A stretch of DNA of 64,000 nucleotides, taken from the NCBI GenBank assembly GCA_016873495.1, contig VGXC01000002.1:62001-126000 (forward strand). Direction: 5' to 3'. Shown here piece after piece: positions 1 to 10,850 of the stretch (position 1 is its first letter; every line of letters begins with the position of its first letter). Under the pieces are notes generated by a model that had not been told where the DNA came from, made no database searches, and saw only the letters and a program-made list of their open reading frames with translations. Made by a program: the position numbers and the translations under genes. The DNA is from Nitrospira sp. Lineage in GTDB: Bacteria; Nitrospirota; Nitrospiria; Nitrospirales; Nitrospiraceae.

Positions 1-1197
1 CAGATCCACCTCGCGGAACGCCGCTTCGAAATCCTGCCGGATCAAGGTCCGCACGGCCTGGGCCTTGCCGTAGAAGGCATCGTAGTAACCGGCGCTGAGG
101 GCGTAGGTGCCCAGCATGATCCGCCGTTTCACCTCCGGCCCGAACCCCTCCTGCCTGGTCTTCATGTACATGTCCAGCAGGTTCCCGGTTTCTTTGGACC
201 GGAGCCCGTACTTGACCCCGTCGTACCGCGCCAGGTTGGAGCTGGCCTCCGCCGTCGCAATCAGGTAGTAGGTGGCGATGGCCGCGTCGGTCCTGGGCAG
301 GGCGATCTCTTTGATCTCGCCCCCCAGTTGCTTGATCTCTTCGATGGCCGCCTGCACCGCTTGCTCCACCTCCGGATCCAGTCCCTCCGCGAAATATTCC
401 CGCGGCACTCCGACTTTCAATTTCTTGAAGTCTTTCTTCTTGAGCGCCTTGGCATAGTCCGGCACCGGGAGATTGGCGCTGGTGGAATCCAAGGGATCGT
501 GCCCCGCGATCACGCCCAACAACATCGCCGCATCCGCCACGTCCTTGGTGATCGGGCCAATCTGGTCCAACGACGAGGCGAACGCCACCAAACCGAACCG
601 GGAGACCCGCCCGTAGGTGGGTTTCAGCCCGACCACGCCGCAGCAGGCGGCCGGCTGCCGGATGGAGCCGCCTGTATCCGATCCCAGAGCCGCCGCACAA
701 AGATCCGCCGCTACCGCCGCCGCCGAGCCGCCGCTGGATCCGCCGGGCACCCGGCTCAGGTTCCAGGGATTGCGGCTGGGGCCGAAGGCCGAGTTCTCGG
801 TCGAGGACCCCATGGCAAATTCATCCAGGTTGGTCTTGCCCAGCAAGAGATAGCTCTGGCCACGCAACCGCGCGATCACGGACGCATCGTACGGAGGCAC
901 GAAGTTGCTCAGCATCCGCGAGGCGCAGGTCGTCAGCACCCCCTGCGTACAGATGTTGTCCTTGACCGCCACCGGCATGCCCATCAGCGCCATCGTGCGG
1001 CGCCAGCCCTTGAGCTTTTCGTCCAGGGCTTCCGCCTGGGCCAGGGCGGCCTCCTTCGTCAGCGTGATGTAGGCCCGGACCTTGGGCTCCAGCTGATTGA
1101 GACGCAACGTATAGGCTTGCACGATCTCGCAGGCCGTGACTTCGCCCTTGGTGAACTTCTCCTGCAGTTCTCGCAACGTCAACTTGTAGAGCGACAT
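1..1197 (-). CDS. gatA: Asp-tRNA(Asn)/Glu-tRNA(Gln) amidotransferase subunit A (partial, 3' end outside window)
   Basis: GatA is the amidase subunit of GatCAB, which converts Glu-tRNA(Gln) or Asp-tRNA(Asn) to the amidated form using ammonia from glutamine. The 399 residues visible carry the amidase-signature catalytic set: Lys79 in VAVKDN, the cis-Ser around 154 in the GGSSGGS loop and the nucleophile Ser178 in DTGGSIR. The family is usually about 485 residues, so roughly 85 C-terminal residues lie beyond position 1. The ATG at 1197 gives the normal N-terminus ([11 protein letters not shown]). It lies 28 bp downstream of panD and shares its direction with gatC, so panD sits between gatC and gatA. 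No gatB is seen in the window. Confidence 0.95.
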   Translation of the reverse strand, partial: MSLYKLTLRELQEKFTKGEVTACEIVQAYTLRLNQLEPKVRAYITLTKEAALAQAEALDEKLKGWRRTMALMGMPVAVKDNICTQGVLTTCASRMLSNFVPPYDASVIARLRGQSYLLLGKTNLDEFAMGSSTENSAFGPSRNPWNLSRVPGGSSGGSAAAVAADLCAAALGSDTGGSIRQPAACCGVVGLKPTYGRVSRFGLVAFASSLDQIGPITKDVADAAMLLGVIAGHDPLDSTSANLPVPDYAKALKKKDFKKLKVGVPREYFAEGLDPEVEQAVQAAIEEIKQLGGEIKEIALPRTDAAIATYYLIATAEASSNLARYDGVKYGLRSKETGNLLDMYMKTRQEGFGPEVKRRIMLGTYALSAGYYDAFYGKAQAVRTLIRQDFEAAFREVDL

Positions 1198-1225
1198 GAA
1201 CCCTCGATACCGGACGGCTGACAGT

Positions 1226-1576
1226 TTACCTTACGATCTTGTTGCGCTCGTCCACGCGGATGATCTTGGGAACATGGCGCTTGATCTCGTCCTCCGCGTA
1301 ATACTCGTAGCAGAAGATAATGATCTGGTCGCCCACCGCCCCCTTGCGGGCCGTCGGGCCGTTCAGGATCACCTCGCCGCTGCCCCGCTTCCCGGCCATC
1401 GCATAGGTCGTGAAGCGCTCGCCGTTGTTCAGGTTGGAAATGACGATGGCCTCGTAGGGTAGAATCCCCGCCGCATCGAGCAGATCCTCGTCCACGGTCA
1501 GACTGCCCTCGTAGTCCAGACAGGCATCGGTCACCGCCGCACGATGTATTTTGGATCGCAGCATTTGTCGAAACAT
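1226..1576 (-). CDS. panD: Aspartate 1-decarboxylase proenzyme
   Basis: PanD decarboxylates L-aspartate to beta-alanine for pantothenate/CoA synthesis. The 116-residue protein has the family length and the self-cleavage site Gly24-Ser25 (in YEGSLT), where Ser25 becomes the pyruvoyl cofactor. Lys9 (SKIHRA) and the NGPTA motif near residue 72 are also present. The ATG start is preceded by a GAGG ribosome-binding site. The gene lies between gatC and gatA on the same strand, and its presence inside the gat run is probably an operon convenience, not a functional link. Cytoplasmic homotetramer by family knowledge. Confidence 0.97.
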   Translation of the reverse strand: MFRQMLRSKIHRAAVTDACLDYEGSLTVDEDLLDAAGILPYEAIVISNLNNGERFTTYAMAGKRGSGEVILNGPTARKGAVGDQIIIFCYEYYAEDEIKRHVPKIIRVDERNKIVR

Positions 1577-1639
1577 AATTGTCCTCTATCTCAGGTCTGT
1601 GTATGTTGCAGGGCCGCGGCGGCTGATGTTCTCAGCAGC

Positions 1640-1927
1640 CTATTCCAGAATCCGTGGCACCCGAAAATGTCCGCTTTCACTTTCCGGCGCGTTCGCCAGG
1701 GCCTTCTCCACCGACAGGCTCGGCCGCGCCTTGTCCTCCCGAAAGACGTTGGTTTGCTCCAGCACCGTCGCGGTCGGCTCCACGCCTTCAGTGTCCAGCG
1801 TCTTCAGCTGCTCCACATAGGTCAGGATCGCGCTGAGCTGCTTGCTGAATGCATCCCGTTCCGTCTCGGTGATCTCCAGCCGCGCCAGCTTGGCCACGTG
1901 CTCGACATCGGATTTACTGATTTGCAT
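1640..1927 (-). CDS. gatC: Asp-tRNA(Asn)/Glu-tRNA(Gln) amidotransferase subunit C
   Basis: This 95-residue protein is GatC, the small subunit that wraps around GatA and stabilises the GatCAB complex. It begins with the typical KSDVEHVAKLARLEITE segment and contains the LDTEGVEPT motif followed by the FREDKARPS segment of the family. It is full length. It is transcribed with panD and gatA downstream (63 bp gap to panD) and glmS upstream. A repeat-rich spacer (1931-2006) separates it from glmS. Confidence 0.95.
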   Translation of the reverse strand: MQISKSDVEHVAKLARLEITETERDAFSKQLSAILTYVEQLKTLDTEGVEPTATVLEQTNVFREDKARPSLSVEKALANAPESESGHFRVPRILE

Positions 1928-1930
1928 AGC

Positions 1931-2006
1931 GTCTCCAAGTTGGAAAATCTGAAAGTTGAAAAGTCAGCCGGACGTTCCACGACTTTCAGACTTTGAGACT
2001 TTTCGG
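1931..2006. repeat. AAAGTC-type degenerate palindromic repeat between glmS and gatC
   Basis: The spacer is built of short related phrases (AAAAGTC, CTGAAAGTT and their complements). A perfect 9-bp inverted repeat, TCTGAAAGT at 1948-1956 and ACTTTCAGA at 1982-1990, could form a hairpin in the glmS-gatC transcript. On the minus strand the right arm is followed by TTTTCC, so it could act as a weak terminator or a processing site. It may simply be one of the several repeat families scattered at gene junctions in this window. Confidence 0.5.
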
Positions 2007-2010
2007 CACT

Positions 2011-3840
<1,830 letters not shown>

Positions 3841-3846
3841 AGATCT

Positions 3847-5439
3847 CTAGCCTTTGCTCCGCTTCGTGGCCTTGCCTGTACGCTTCAGGCTTGGCGTCTT
3901 AGAGCTATTCCCGGCCATCAACACCCGGCGGCGCGCCGCCCAGCCGGGACGGTTGACTTGCAGGGCCCGCGCGACGGCCAGGGCGTCGGGCGGCACGTCC
4001 TGCGTCACGGTCGAGCCGGCGGCGATCATGGCTCCACGGCCCACCGTCACCGGCGCGATCAACTGGCTGTCGCTGCCCACGAAGACATCATCCTCGATCA
4101 CCGTCTCGTATTTGTGCACCCCGTCGTAGTTGCAGGTGATCGTCCCGGCGCCGATGTTCACCCCGCGCCCGATCCGGGCATCGCCCAAGTATGTCAGGTG
4201 GTTGGCCTTGGACCCTTCGCCCAGCTCGGTTTTTTTGACCTCGACGAAGTTCCCGACCTTGGCGCCCTTCCGAAGCACCGTGCCGGGCCGAAGATGCGCG
4301 AAGGGTCCGATCGTGACACCCTCCTCCAGGCGCGCATCTTTCACCACGCAGCCGTCCTGCACCACCACGTGCGCCCCCAGTTCGCTGTTCGTCAGGCGCG
4401 TCTGGGCATGGATAACGCAGTCCTCGCCGATCGTGGTATGTCCCTCCAATGTCACGTTTGGATAGAGCACCGTGTCCTGACCGATTTCCACATCGTGATC
4501 GATCCAGGTCGTGGCCGGATCGCGCAGCGTCACCCCCGCTTCCATCCATCGGGCGCAAATCTCCTGCCGAATGACCTGCTCGGCCGTCGCAAGCTGGCGG
4601 CGCGTATTGATGCCCAGCGACTCTTCGGCGCTCGGCGCCACCATCGCCGCCACCGTCATCCCCCGCTCCACCGCCAAGCCGACGATGTCGGTGAGGTAGT
4701 ACTCCCGCTGCGCGTTCCGCGGCTCCAGTTTGTCCAGGGCTTCGAACAAAAACGCCCCGTCCACGACGTAGGTGCCGACGTTGATCTCCCGGATCGCCGC
4801 TTCGGTTGCGGTCGCGTCGCGATCCTCCACGATGCGCAGCACCGGGCCTTCGACGCCACGCCGCACCACACGGCCGTAGCCGGCCGGATCGTCCAAAAGA
4901 GCCGTCAGGATCGTCACTGTCGCCCGCCGTGATTCGTGCAACCGGATCAGCGCGCGCAGCGTTTCCTCCCGCAACAAGGGGGTATCGCCGTTCAGGATCA
5001 CATAGGCCGAGGCCGGCGCGCCCCGCGCGCGCAGGAACGCGCCACGGGCTTGCATCACGGCATGGCCGGTGCCCAGCTGCTGCTTCTGCTCGGCAAGGAG
5101 AATCGATGGCGTCGAAGGGGCCCCTCGACCGACATGAGCCGTGAGCCCCTTCTCGCGCTTTGCCGAACCACGCGCGACGGCCGGCGCGCAGGCCGCGCCA
5201 CGAGCGTCGATCACCGCCTTCACCTGTTCTCCCTGATGGCCGACCACCACCACCGTCCCCGCGCCGGCCAGCCGATCAGCCAGATCCAGCGCGTACAGGA
5301 CCATGGGACGGCCCGCGACCGCGTGCAGCACCTTGACCCGCTTGGACTTCATCCGTTTCCCCAGCCCCGCCGCCATGATGATCGCGGCAAGACCCGGGAC
5401 GGGCGACTGGCCGATCGGTTGATGCGCCGCTGGCGGCAT
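3847..5439 (-). CDS. glmU: Bifunctional UDP-N-acetylglucosamine pyrophosphorylase / glucosamine-1-phosphate N-acetyltransferase
   Basis: GlmU acetylates GlcN-1-P and then uridylates it to UDP-GlcNAc. The N-terminal nucleotidyltransferase domain has the IIMAAGLGKRM loop (about residues 20-30) and GTGHAVMQ. The C-terminal half is a left-handed beta-helix with hexapeptide repeats and the acetyltransferase signature around NYDGVHKYET. I chose the ATG at 5439 because GAGGGAG lies just upstream and it follows the DUF502 stop by 7 bp. A TTG at 5466 would overlap that gene. At 530 residues it is longer than the usual ~456. About 30 extra residues at 82-112 interrupt a conserved stretch before the AEQ..QLGTGHA motif, and there is a basic C-terminal tail. 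Function is very likely intact because both active-site regions remain. Confidence 0.95.
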   Translation of the reverse strand: MPPAAHQPIGQSPVPGLAAIIMAAGLGKRMKSKRVKVLHAVAGRPMVLYALDLADRLAGAGTVVVVGHQGEQVKAVIDARGAACAPAVARGSAKREKGLTAHVGRGAPSTPSILLAEQKQQLGTGHAVMQARGAFLRARGAPASAYVILNGDTPLLREETLRALIRLHESRRATVTILTALLDDPAGYGRVVRRGVEGPVLRIVEDRDATATEAAIREINVGTYVVDGAFLFEALDKLEPRNAQREYYLTDIVGLAVERGMTVAAMVAPSAEESLGINTRRQLATAEQVIRQEICARWMEAGVTLRDPATTWIDHDVEIGQDTVLYPNVTLEGHTTIGEDCVIHAQTRLTNSELGAHVVVQDGCVVKDARLEEGVTIGPFAHLRPGTVLRKGAKVGNFVEVKKTELGEGSKANHLTYLGDARIGRGVNIGAGTITCNYDGVHKYETVIEDDVFVGSDSQLIAPVTVGRGAMIAAGSTVTQDVPPDALAVARALQVNRPGWAARRRVLMAGNSSKTPSLKRTGKATKRSKG

Positions 5440-5446
5440 TACTCCC

Positions 5447-6118
5447 TCACGAAATCGCCGCTCCAACCCGTTCGACCGAATCCGGACTCGACGCGGGCTG
5501 CACGACCGCCGGCATGGTCGGCGAGGGCTGGTAGAGGCCGCCCGACACGATCAGCTTCATGGCCTCTTCCACGCTGATCTCCAGCGAGACGACTTCCTTC
5601 TCGGGCACCAGCAGGAAATACCCGGAGGTCGGATTCGGCGACGTGGGCACATACACATTCAACAGAGGCTCCGTGGAAATCTGCTGCACTTCCCCCTGGG
5701 TCATGCCGGTGACAAAGGCGAAGCAATAGTGGCCGTTTTTGGGAAACTGGATCAGGACGACGCGATTGTATTTTTCCTTCTCCTTGAAGGACAGGATGTC
5801 CATCATGGCTTTGAGCGTCGAATAGATGCCGCGGACCACCGGGACTCGGTGCAGCCAATCCTCCCACAGCTTGACGACTTGCCCCCCGATGATGTTGGTC
5901 GCCAGCAAGCCGGTGGTGAAAATCAGCGCGGTCAGGGTCAGGATGCCGATCCCAGGTACGTAGTACTCGGGAATGACGAACTTCGACAGCACATCCCCCA
6001 AGATCCCATCCACGGTCAGGAACAGGGTCTTCAAAATGAGCACCGTCCCCCAGATGGGAGTGATAACCAGCAACCCCGTCAGAAAGTAACGTTTGAGGGA
6101 GGCTCTGAGTCTCTTCAC
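5447..6118 (-). CDS. DUF502 family membrane protein
   Basis: This 223-residue protein belongs to the DUF502 family of small membrane proteins of unknown function. A basic N-terminus (MKRLRASLKRYF) precedes a first membrane segment starting at LTGLLVITPIWG, a second hydrophobic segment around GIGILTLTALIFTTGLL, and a soluble C-terminal part with a Pro/Val-rich tail. The GTG at 6118 is supported by AAGGAG about 9 bp upstream. It is the first gene of the minus-strand run toward glmU (7-bp gap). It is divergent from tmk, so a promoter for it should lie in 6119-6210, though I could not define one. Confidence 0.85.
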   Translation of the reverse strand: MKRLRASLKRYFLTGLLVITPIWGTVLILKTLFLTVDGILGDVLSKFVIPEYYVPGIGILTLTALIFTTGLLATNIIGGQVVKLWEDWLHRVPVVRGIYSTLKAMMDILSFKEKEKYNRVVLIQFPKNGHYCFAFVTGMTQGEVQQISTEPLLNVYVPTSPNPTSGYFLLVPEKEVVSLEISVEEAMKLIVSGGLYQPSPTMPAVVQPASSPDSVERVGAAIS

Positions 6119-6243
6119 CGGGGCACTCTCCTTGCGGCCTCATCATACAGTCTTCAAAATGGTGCCGCAAGCCTTTTATTGCTATTTTCAAGCACTTGGA
6201 CTAGGATCGCGTGTCTCAAATAGCACAGGATCGGGAGGCGGAA

Positions 6244-6948
6244 ATGGGTGCCAAAGGGGGGGGGCGACGAGGTCTCCTGATCACCGTCGAGGGGGTCGAA
6301 GGAAGCGGCAAAACCACCCAGTGTGCGAGGCTGGCCAAGCGCCTCCGGGAAGCAGGCCACCGGGTCCTGGAAACCAGGGAACCGGGGGGGACACCCCTGG
6401 CCGAACGGATTCGTTCCCTGTTCCTCGGCACAGCGACAGACACAGACCGCGCCGAACCGATCACGCCAGAGTGCGAAGCCCTGTTGGTGTTCGCTTGCCG
6501 TAGTCAACATGTCTCTCAGGTCATCGAGCCGGCCATCCGGCAAGGCGTCATCGTGCTCTGCGACCGCTTCCTGGACTCCACTCTCGCCTACCAAGGCTAT
6601 GGACGTAGTCTGGACGTCAAGACCCTACGGACCCTCAATCGGTTTGCTACCAACGGACTCTCCCCAACGCTGACACTGCTCTTCGACCTCCCGGCCCAGA
6701 CAGGCTTGGCCCGGCGGCGCCGCAACGATCTGGAGTTGAACCGCCTCGATCGAGAGACCAAACGATTCCATGAACGGGTGCGCCGGGGATTCCTCGCGCT
6801 GGCCGCTAAAGAGCCACGCCGCATCAAAGTGCTGGATGCGCGCGCCGATCTGGATCAGGTCGAAGCGGCGGCCTGGACCTTGGTCCAGCGATTGCTGGCC
6901 CGTCGGCAAACGAACCCGTCCCAACAGGACGCGCGAAAGTTTCGCTGA
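6244..6948 (+). CDS. tmk: Thymidylate kinase (dTMP kinase)
   Basis: Tmk phosphorylates dTMP to dTDP for DNA synthesis. The Walker A loop EGVEGSGKTT lies at about residues 16-25. CDRFLDSTLAYQG (the DR motif and substrate-binding region) and an Arg-rich LID segment RRRRNDLELNRLDRE follow. I chose the ATG at 6244 because GGGAGG sits 5 bp upstream. The frame is open back to a GTG at 6211 that lacks such a site. The product is 234 residues, somewhat longer than the ~210 of many homologues because of a C-terminal tail. The holB start follows the stop by 2 bp. Confidence 0.96.
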   Translation: MGAKGGGRRGLLITVEGVEGSGKTTQCARLAKRLREAGHRVLETREPGGTPLAERIRSLFLGTATDTDRAEPITPECEALLVFACRSQHVSQVIEPAIRQGVIVLCDRFLDSTLAYQGYGRSLDVKTLRTLNRFATNGLSPTLTLLFDLPAQTGLARRRRNDLELNRLDRETKRFHERVRRGFLALAAKEPRRIKVLDARADLDQVEAAAWTLVQRLLARRQTNPSQQDARKFR

Positions 6949-6950
6949 CC

Positions 6951-7973
6951 ATGCCATTCAACCAACTCATAGGCCACGACCGGCCCAAGGCGATCCTCAA
7001 GGCCTCGATCCTCCATGATCGGGTCGCCCATGCCTATCTCTTCCATGGCGAAGAAGGAATCGGCAAAAAGCTGGCCGCCATCCTCTTCGCCCAGACCGTC
7101 AACTGCGAGACGCCCTACGGCGACCAGAGTCCCGATGCCTGCGGCACCTGCCGTTCCTGCCTTCAGATCGAGGCGCGCACCCACCCGGACTTTCTTCTGA
7201 TCGAACCGGACCGCGAACTGGCCAACCCCCAGATCAAGATCGAACAAGTCCGCCAGTTGGAAGAACAGATCGTCTATCGTCCCCTGGTCAGCCCCTGGAA
7301 GGTCTACCTCATCGACGATGCGGACCGGCTGACCCAGGGCGCCGCCAACGCCCTGCTCAAAACGCTGGAGGAGCCGGCTGCGCACAGTCTGTTCCTCTTG
7401 GTCAGCAGCCGGCCGTCGGCCTTGCCGACGACCGTCCGCTCGCGCTGCCAAAACATCCGCTTCGTGCCGCCCGCCAGAGTCCAGGTTGAAGCCGCCCTGA
7501 TCACGCAGCGGAACCTCCCTCCGGACGATGCGCATTTTCTTTCCATGATCGCCCAGGGCCGGATCGGATTGGCGCTGCGGACCGACCTGGCCGAGGCCCG
7601 CAAGCAACAGCACGAGTTTTCTTCCCTCACCGATCCAGCCACCCTGCGCTCCATTGCGACGATTTTGACGGCGGCCGAGTCGCTCCATAAATCGGACCGG
7701 GCTCTCGAAGCCCTGGAGTGGATGGAACGCTGGGGCCGCGACCTTCTGCTGGTCCGCCTGGGCGCCGACCCGGACCATCTGCTGAACCGGGACCGCCTGC
7801 CGGAATTGCAGCGGGCGGCAGCATCCGTCCAGCCCCAGTTGCTGGCCGAAGTGCTGGAGGAGATTCAGGCCGTCGAGCGCCATGCCGGTCGTAATCTGAA
7901 TCTGCAAATGGCTCTGGAACAGATCCTCCTTCATCTGCGCGATGCGGTGACGTCGACGGCTCCTGCCAGGTAA
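6951..7973 (+). CDS. holB: DNA polymerase III subunit delta'
   Basis: HolB is a clamp-loader subunit of DNA polymerase III. The 340-residue protein has an AAA+ fold with a P-loop-like GEEGIGKK near residues 34-41. Zinc-binding cysteines follow (CETPYGD..., CGTCRSC), then the LIDDADRLTQGAANALLKTLEEP block typical of delta'/DnaX proteins and the sensor-like SSRPSALPTTVRSRCQ. The C-terminal part is less conserved. It starts 2 bp after tmk, the common tmk-holB pairing. The next gene, metG, starts 41 bp downstream. Cytoplasmic. Confidence 0.95.
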   Translation: MPFNQLIGHDRPKAILKASILHDRVAHAYLFHGEEGIGKKLAAILFAQTVNCETPYGDQSPDACGTCRSCLQIEARTHPDFLLIEPDRELANPQIKIEQVRQLEEQIVYRPLVSPWKVYLIDDADRLTQGAANALLKTLEEPAAHSLFLLVSSRPSALPTTVRSRCQNIRFVPPARVQVEAALITQRNLPPDDAHFLSMIAQGRIGLALRTDLAEARKQQHEFSSLTDPATLRSIATILTAAESLHKSDRALEALEWMERWGRDLLLVRLGADPDHLLNRDRLPELQRAAASVQPQLLAEVLEEIQAVERHAGRNLNLQMALEQILLHLRDAVTSTAPAR

Positions 7974-8014
7974 TCTAGCTTTCGAGGCCGCTGCCCTGCT
8001 ATCTTTAACGTGAC

Positions 8015-9985
8015 ATGCGGAAGACCTTCTACATCACCACGCCGATCTATTACGTCAACGACGTGCCCCATATCGGCCATGCCTATACCACCGTGGCCGC
8101 CGACGTGCTCGCCCGTTACCGGCGACTCCGCGGCGATGACGTCTTCTTCCTGACCGGCCTGGATGAACATGGACAGAAAGTCCAGCAGGCTGCCGCCAAG
8201 GCCGGTATCGACCCGCAAACCCATTGCGACCGCCTCGCTCCCCAGTTCAAGAACCTCTGGCAGCGCCTGAACATTTCGCATGACGCCTTCATCCGCACGA
8301 CGGACGCTGCACACAAAACCATTGTACAACGATACCTTCAACAACTCTACGACAAGCAATTGATCTATAAGGCTGACTACACTGGATGGTACTGCACGTT
8401 CGACGAACGGTTCTGGACCGAAAAGGACGTCGTCCAGGGCCAATGTCCGGACTGCAAACGCCCCATCGAACAAATCAGCGAGAGCAATTACTTTTTCAAG
8501 ATGGGTCAGTATCAGGACTGCCTTATCGCCCACATCAACGCCCACGAAAACTTTATCCGCCCCGAGTCGCGGCGCAACGAAGTGCTGGGGTTCCTTCAGG
8601 CCCAAAAACTCGGGGACCTGTCAATCTCGCGCCCAAAATCCCGGCTCTCGTGGGGCATCGAGCTACCGTTCGATACAGACTACGTGACTTACGTCTGGTT
8701 TGATGCATTGGTAAATTACATCTCTGCTTTGGAATATCTGGTCAAAGACGGAAACGGCTCTCGCTTCTGGCCAGCCACGATCCATTTGATCGGCAAGGAC
8801 ATCCTCACCACCCACGCGGTCTACTGGTCCACCATGCTCATGGCCCTGGAGCTTCCCCTGCCCCAGACCATCTTCGCTCACGGCTGGTGGACGGTAAACG
8901 GCGAGAAGATGTCCAAGAGCCGGGGCAACGTGGTTGACCCAAACCAAATAATAAGTGAATTGAAGGATCACGATCCATTTCGTTACTTCCTGTTGCGCGA
9001 AGTCCCATTTGGACAAGACGGTGACTTTTCTCACGATGCTTTGATCGGTCGCATTAATAGCGAACTGGCAAATGGAATTGGAAATCTTCTGAGCCGGACT
9101 CTGACCTTAATCGAACGCAATACGAGCAACCTTATTCCAACGCCTAGTGCGTCAGCAGAGACCGAACTCGAGGCAGAACTGCGCCAGGCATGTTTGGAAT
9201 TGCTTAACAAACAACTCCCAGAAACCATGGAGCGCTTGGAATTCAATAGGGCACTGGAGGCGATTTGGCGAGTCATTCAACTAGCCAATCAATATGTCGA
9301 CAAGACTGCTCCCTGGAATCTGGCTAAGAATCCAAAAGACACCCCAAAATTCCACACCGTGCTGTACCACATGGCCGAAACACTACGGATATTGGCCTTG
9401 GGTCTCTACCCATTCGTCCCGGATACGGCAAAAGGGTTACTGACACAACTAGGAATGTTGGAACTTTTTTACACGAATCCTTTTTCTCCTTCGGATCTAA
9501 ACTGGGGACGACTCGACTCCGGCATACCAATTCGAAAGGGCCGCCACTTGTTCCCTCGTATCGAATCGAAGCCACAAGGAGCAAAGACCGTGAGCGAACC
9601 AACTGCATCTCCGCAACCGACCTCGACCGTCACCGCCACGACAGCGGCCGCAACACCGGAGTCGCAGATCACCATCGACGAGTTTCAGAAAATCCAGCTC
9701 AAGACGGCGCTGGTGCTGAGCGCCGAGCGAGTGCCCAAGTCCGAGAAGCTGCTCAAGCTGCAAGTGGACCTGGGGAGCGAGCAGCGCCAGATCGTGGCCG
9801 GCATCGGCAAGAAGTACGAACCGGAGCAACTGATCGGCAAGAGGATCGTGATCGTGGCCAACCTGAAGCCGGCCAAGTTGATGGGGATCGAATCGCAAGG
9901 GATGGTCCTGGCAGCCGGCGACAAGGACGTCGGCGGGCTTATGACGGTGGTCGAGGATGTGCCGGCCGGCACGAAGGTGAAGTGA
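8015..9985 (+). CDS. metG: Methionyl-tRNA synthetase with C-terminal tRNA-binding domain
   Basis: MetG charges tRNA(Met). The class I signatures are clear: HIGH at residues 19-22 and KMSKS around residue 300. A CP insertion carries the Cys-containing QCPDCKRP. After the anticodon-binding helical domain, a Ser/Thr/Ala/Pro-rich linker (about residues 528-550) leads to an EMAPII/Trbp111-like tRNA-binding domain with IVAGIGKKYEPE and SQGMVLAA. The length, 656, fits the dimeric form. No clear Shine-Dalgarno precedes the ATG at 8015. Stretches around 8700-8760 and 8935-9590 are visibly richer in A/T than the flanks, suggesting a mosaic history. Confidence 0.97.
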   Translation: MRKTFYITTPIYYVNDVPHIGHAYTTVAADVLARYRRLRGDDVFFLTGLDEHGQKVQQAAAKAGIDPQTHCDRLAPQFKNLWQRLNISHDAFIRTTDAAHKTIVQRYLQQLYDKQLIYKADYTGWYCTFDERFWTEKDVVQGQCPDCKRPIEQISESNYFFKMGQYQDCLIAHINAHENFIRPESRRNEVLGFLQAQKLGDLSISRPKSRLSWGIELPFDTDYVTYVWFDALVNYISALEYLVKDGNGSRFWPATIHLIGKDILTTHAVYWSTMLMALELPLPQTIFAHGWWTVNGEKMSKSRGNVVDPNQIISELKDHDPFRYFLLREVPFGQDGDFSHDALIGRINSELANGIGNLLSRTLTLIERNTSNLIPTPSASAETELEAELRQACLELLNKQLPETMERLEFNRALEAIWRVIQLANQYVDKTAPWNLAKNPKDTPKFHTVLYHMAETLRILALGLYPFVPDTAKGLLTQLGMLELFYTNPFSPSDLNWGRLDSGIPIRKGRHLFPRIESKPQGAKTVSEPTASPQPTSTVTATTAAATPESQITIDEFQKIQLKTALVLSAERVPKSEKLLKLQVDLGSEQRQIVAGIGKKYEPEQLIGKRIVIVANLKPAKLMGIESQGMVLAAGDKDVGGLMTVVEDVPAGTKVK

Positions 9986-10001
9986 GCAAGGGCCGAGGCC
10001 G

Positions 10002-10850
10002 GTGAAACTTGCTGCAATCCTCATAACCCTGTTGCTCTCGGCCCTGCCTCCTCTGCTTGCGGCCGAGGACACATCAACTCCACCCCTACCGGCCAACCAA
10101 CCCAACGAGTCGATCGCCACCGATGTGTTGGTGCGGGTCGTGGCACACGGAGCCATGGTCCTGGGGGACGAGGTGGGCGGCGCCAGGATCACGATCACGG
10201 ACGTGGCGACGGGCCGGCTCCTCGCCACAGGCCTGCAGCGGGGAGAGCCGGGGGACCAGACTCAGATCATGCGCACCCCACGCATCATGGAGGAGCCGCG
10301 CTACTCCTCCCTCCCCTCCGCCTCGTTCAGCACCACGTTGTTTATAGACCGGCCAACCCTGGTGGATATCGCCGTGCAAGGCCCGCTCGAGTACCCCTGG
10401 GCCATGCAACGGGCCAGCAAGACTGTGTTGCTGATTCCCGGGCAGGCGATGAAGAACGACGGGATCGTGCTGCATCTCTATGGTTTCATCGTCCAGATCG
10501 AAGCCCCGGCGCCAGGCACCCCCTTGGTCGCCAAGGAGGACGTGACGCTGAAGGCCTCCGTCCGGACTCTCTCCGGTTCGCTGGTACGGCCATACGGAGA
10601 CTGGGACTCCCGCAAGGTGAAGATCTACGGGGAGGTTCTGATCGGCCAGCACGTGGTCGAACGGCTGCAGATGTTTTATACGGGAGAAAAAAGCCGCTTC
10701 GAAGCTCCGTTCTTCGTGCCGCTGCCCACCGAGGCCCCGGACGGGATTACTCTGCGCGTGGTTGCGGCGGACGAGGCTGGGGACCATTTCGGAGCCGGTG
10801 AGGCGAAGTATCCCGTCTTGCCGGAGCAAGTCAGGCCCTCCAAACGATGA
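10002..10850 (+). CDS. Hypothetical exported protein
   Basis: I do not recognise the family. The 282-residue product begins at a GTG with a clear signal peptide (MKLAAILITLLLSALPPLLAA, likely cleaved before EDTST), so it is probably periplasmic or outer-membrane associated. The rest is rich in beta-prone segments with several Ig/FixH-like stretches (for example DVTLKASVRTLSGS and APDGITLRVVAADEAG), but no catalytic motif is visible. Its stop overlaps the start of the next gene in an ATGA arrangement, so translation is probably coupled with 10847-11128 and then with the methyltransferase at 11125. Confidence 0.8.
   Translation: MKLAAILITLLLSALPPLLAAEDTSTPPLPANQPNESIATDVLVRVVAHGAMVLGDEVGGARITITDVATGRLLATGLQRGEPGDQTQIMRTPRIMEEPRYSSLPSASFSTTLFIDRPTLVDIAVQGPLEYPWAMQRASKTVLLIPGQAMKNDGIVLHLYGFIVQIEAPAPGTPLVAKEDVTLKASVRTLSGSLVRPYGDWDSRKVKIYGEVLIGQHVVERLQMFYTGEKSRFEAPFFVPLPTEAPDGITLRVVAADEAGDHFGAGEAKYPVLPEQVRPSKR

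Noticed and set aside
328-1221. 297-codon plus-strand frame at the left edge
   Set aside because: It is antisense to gatA, which has the amidase signature. The frame's product is Arg/His-rich with no fold-like pattern.
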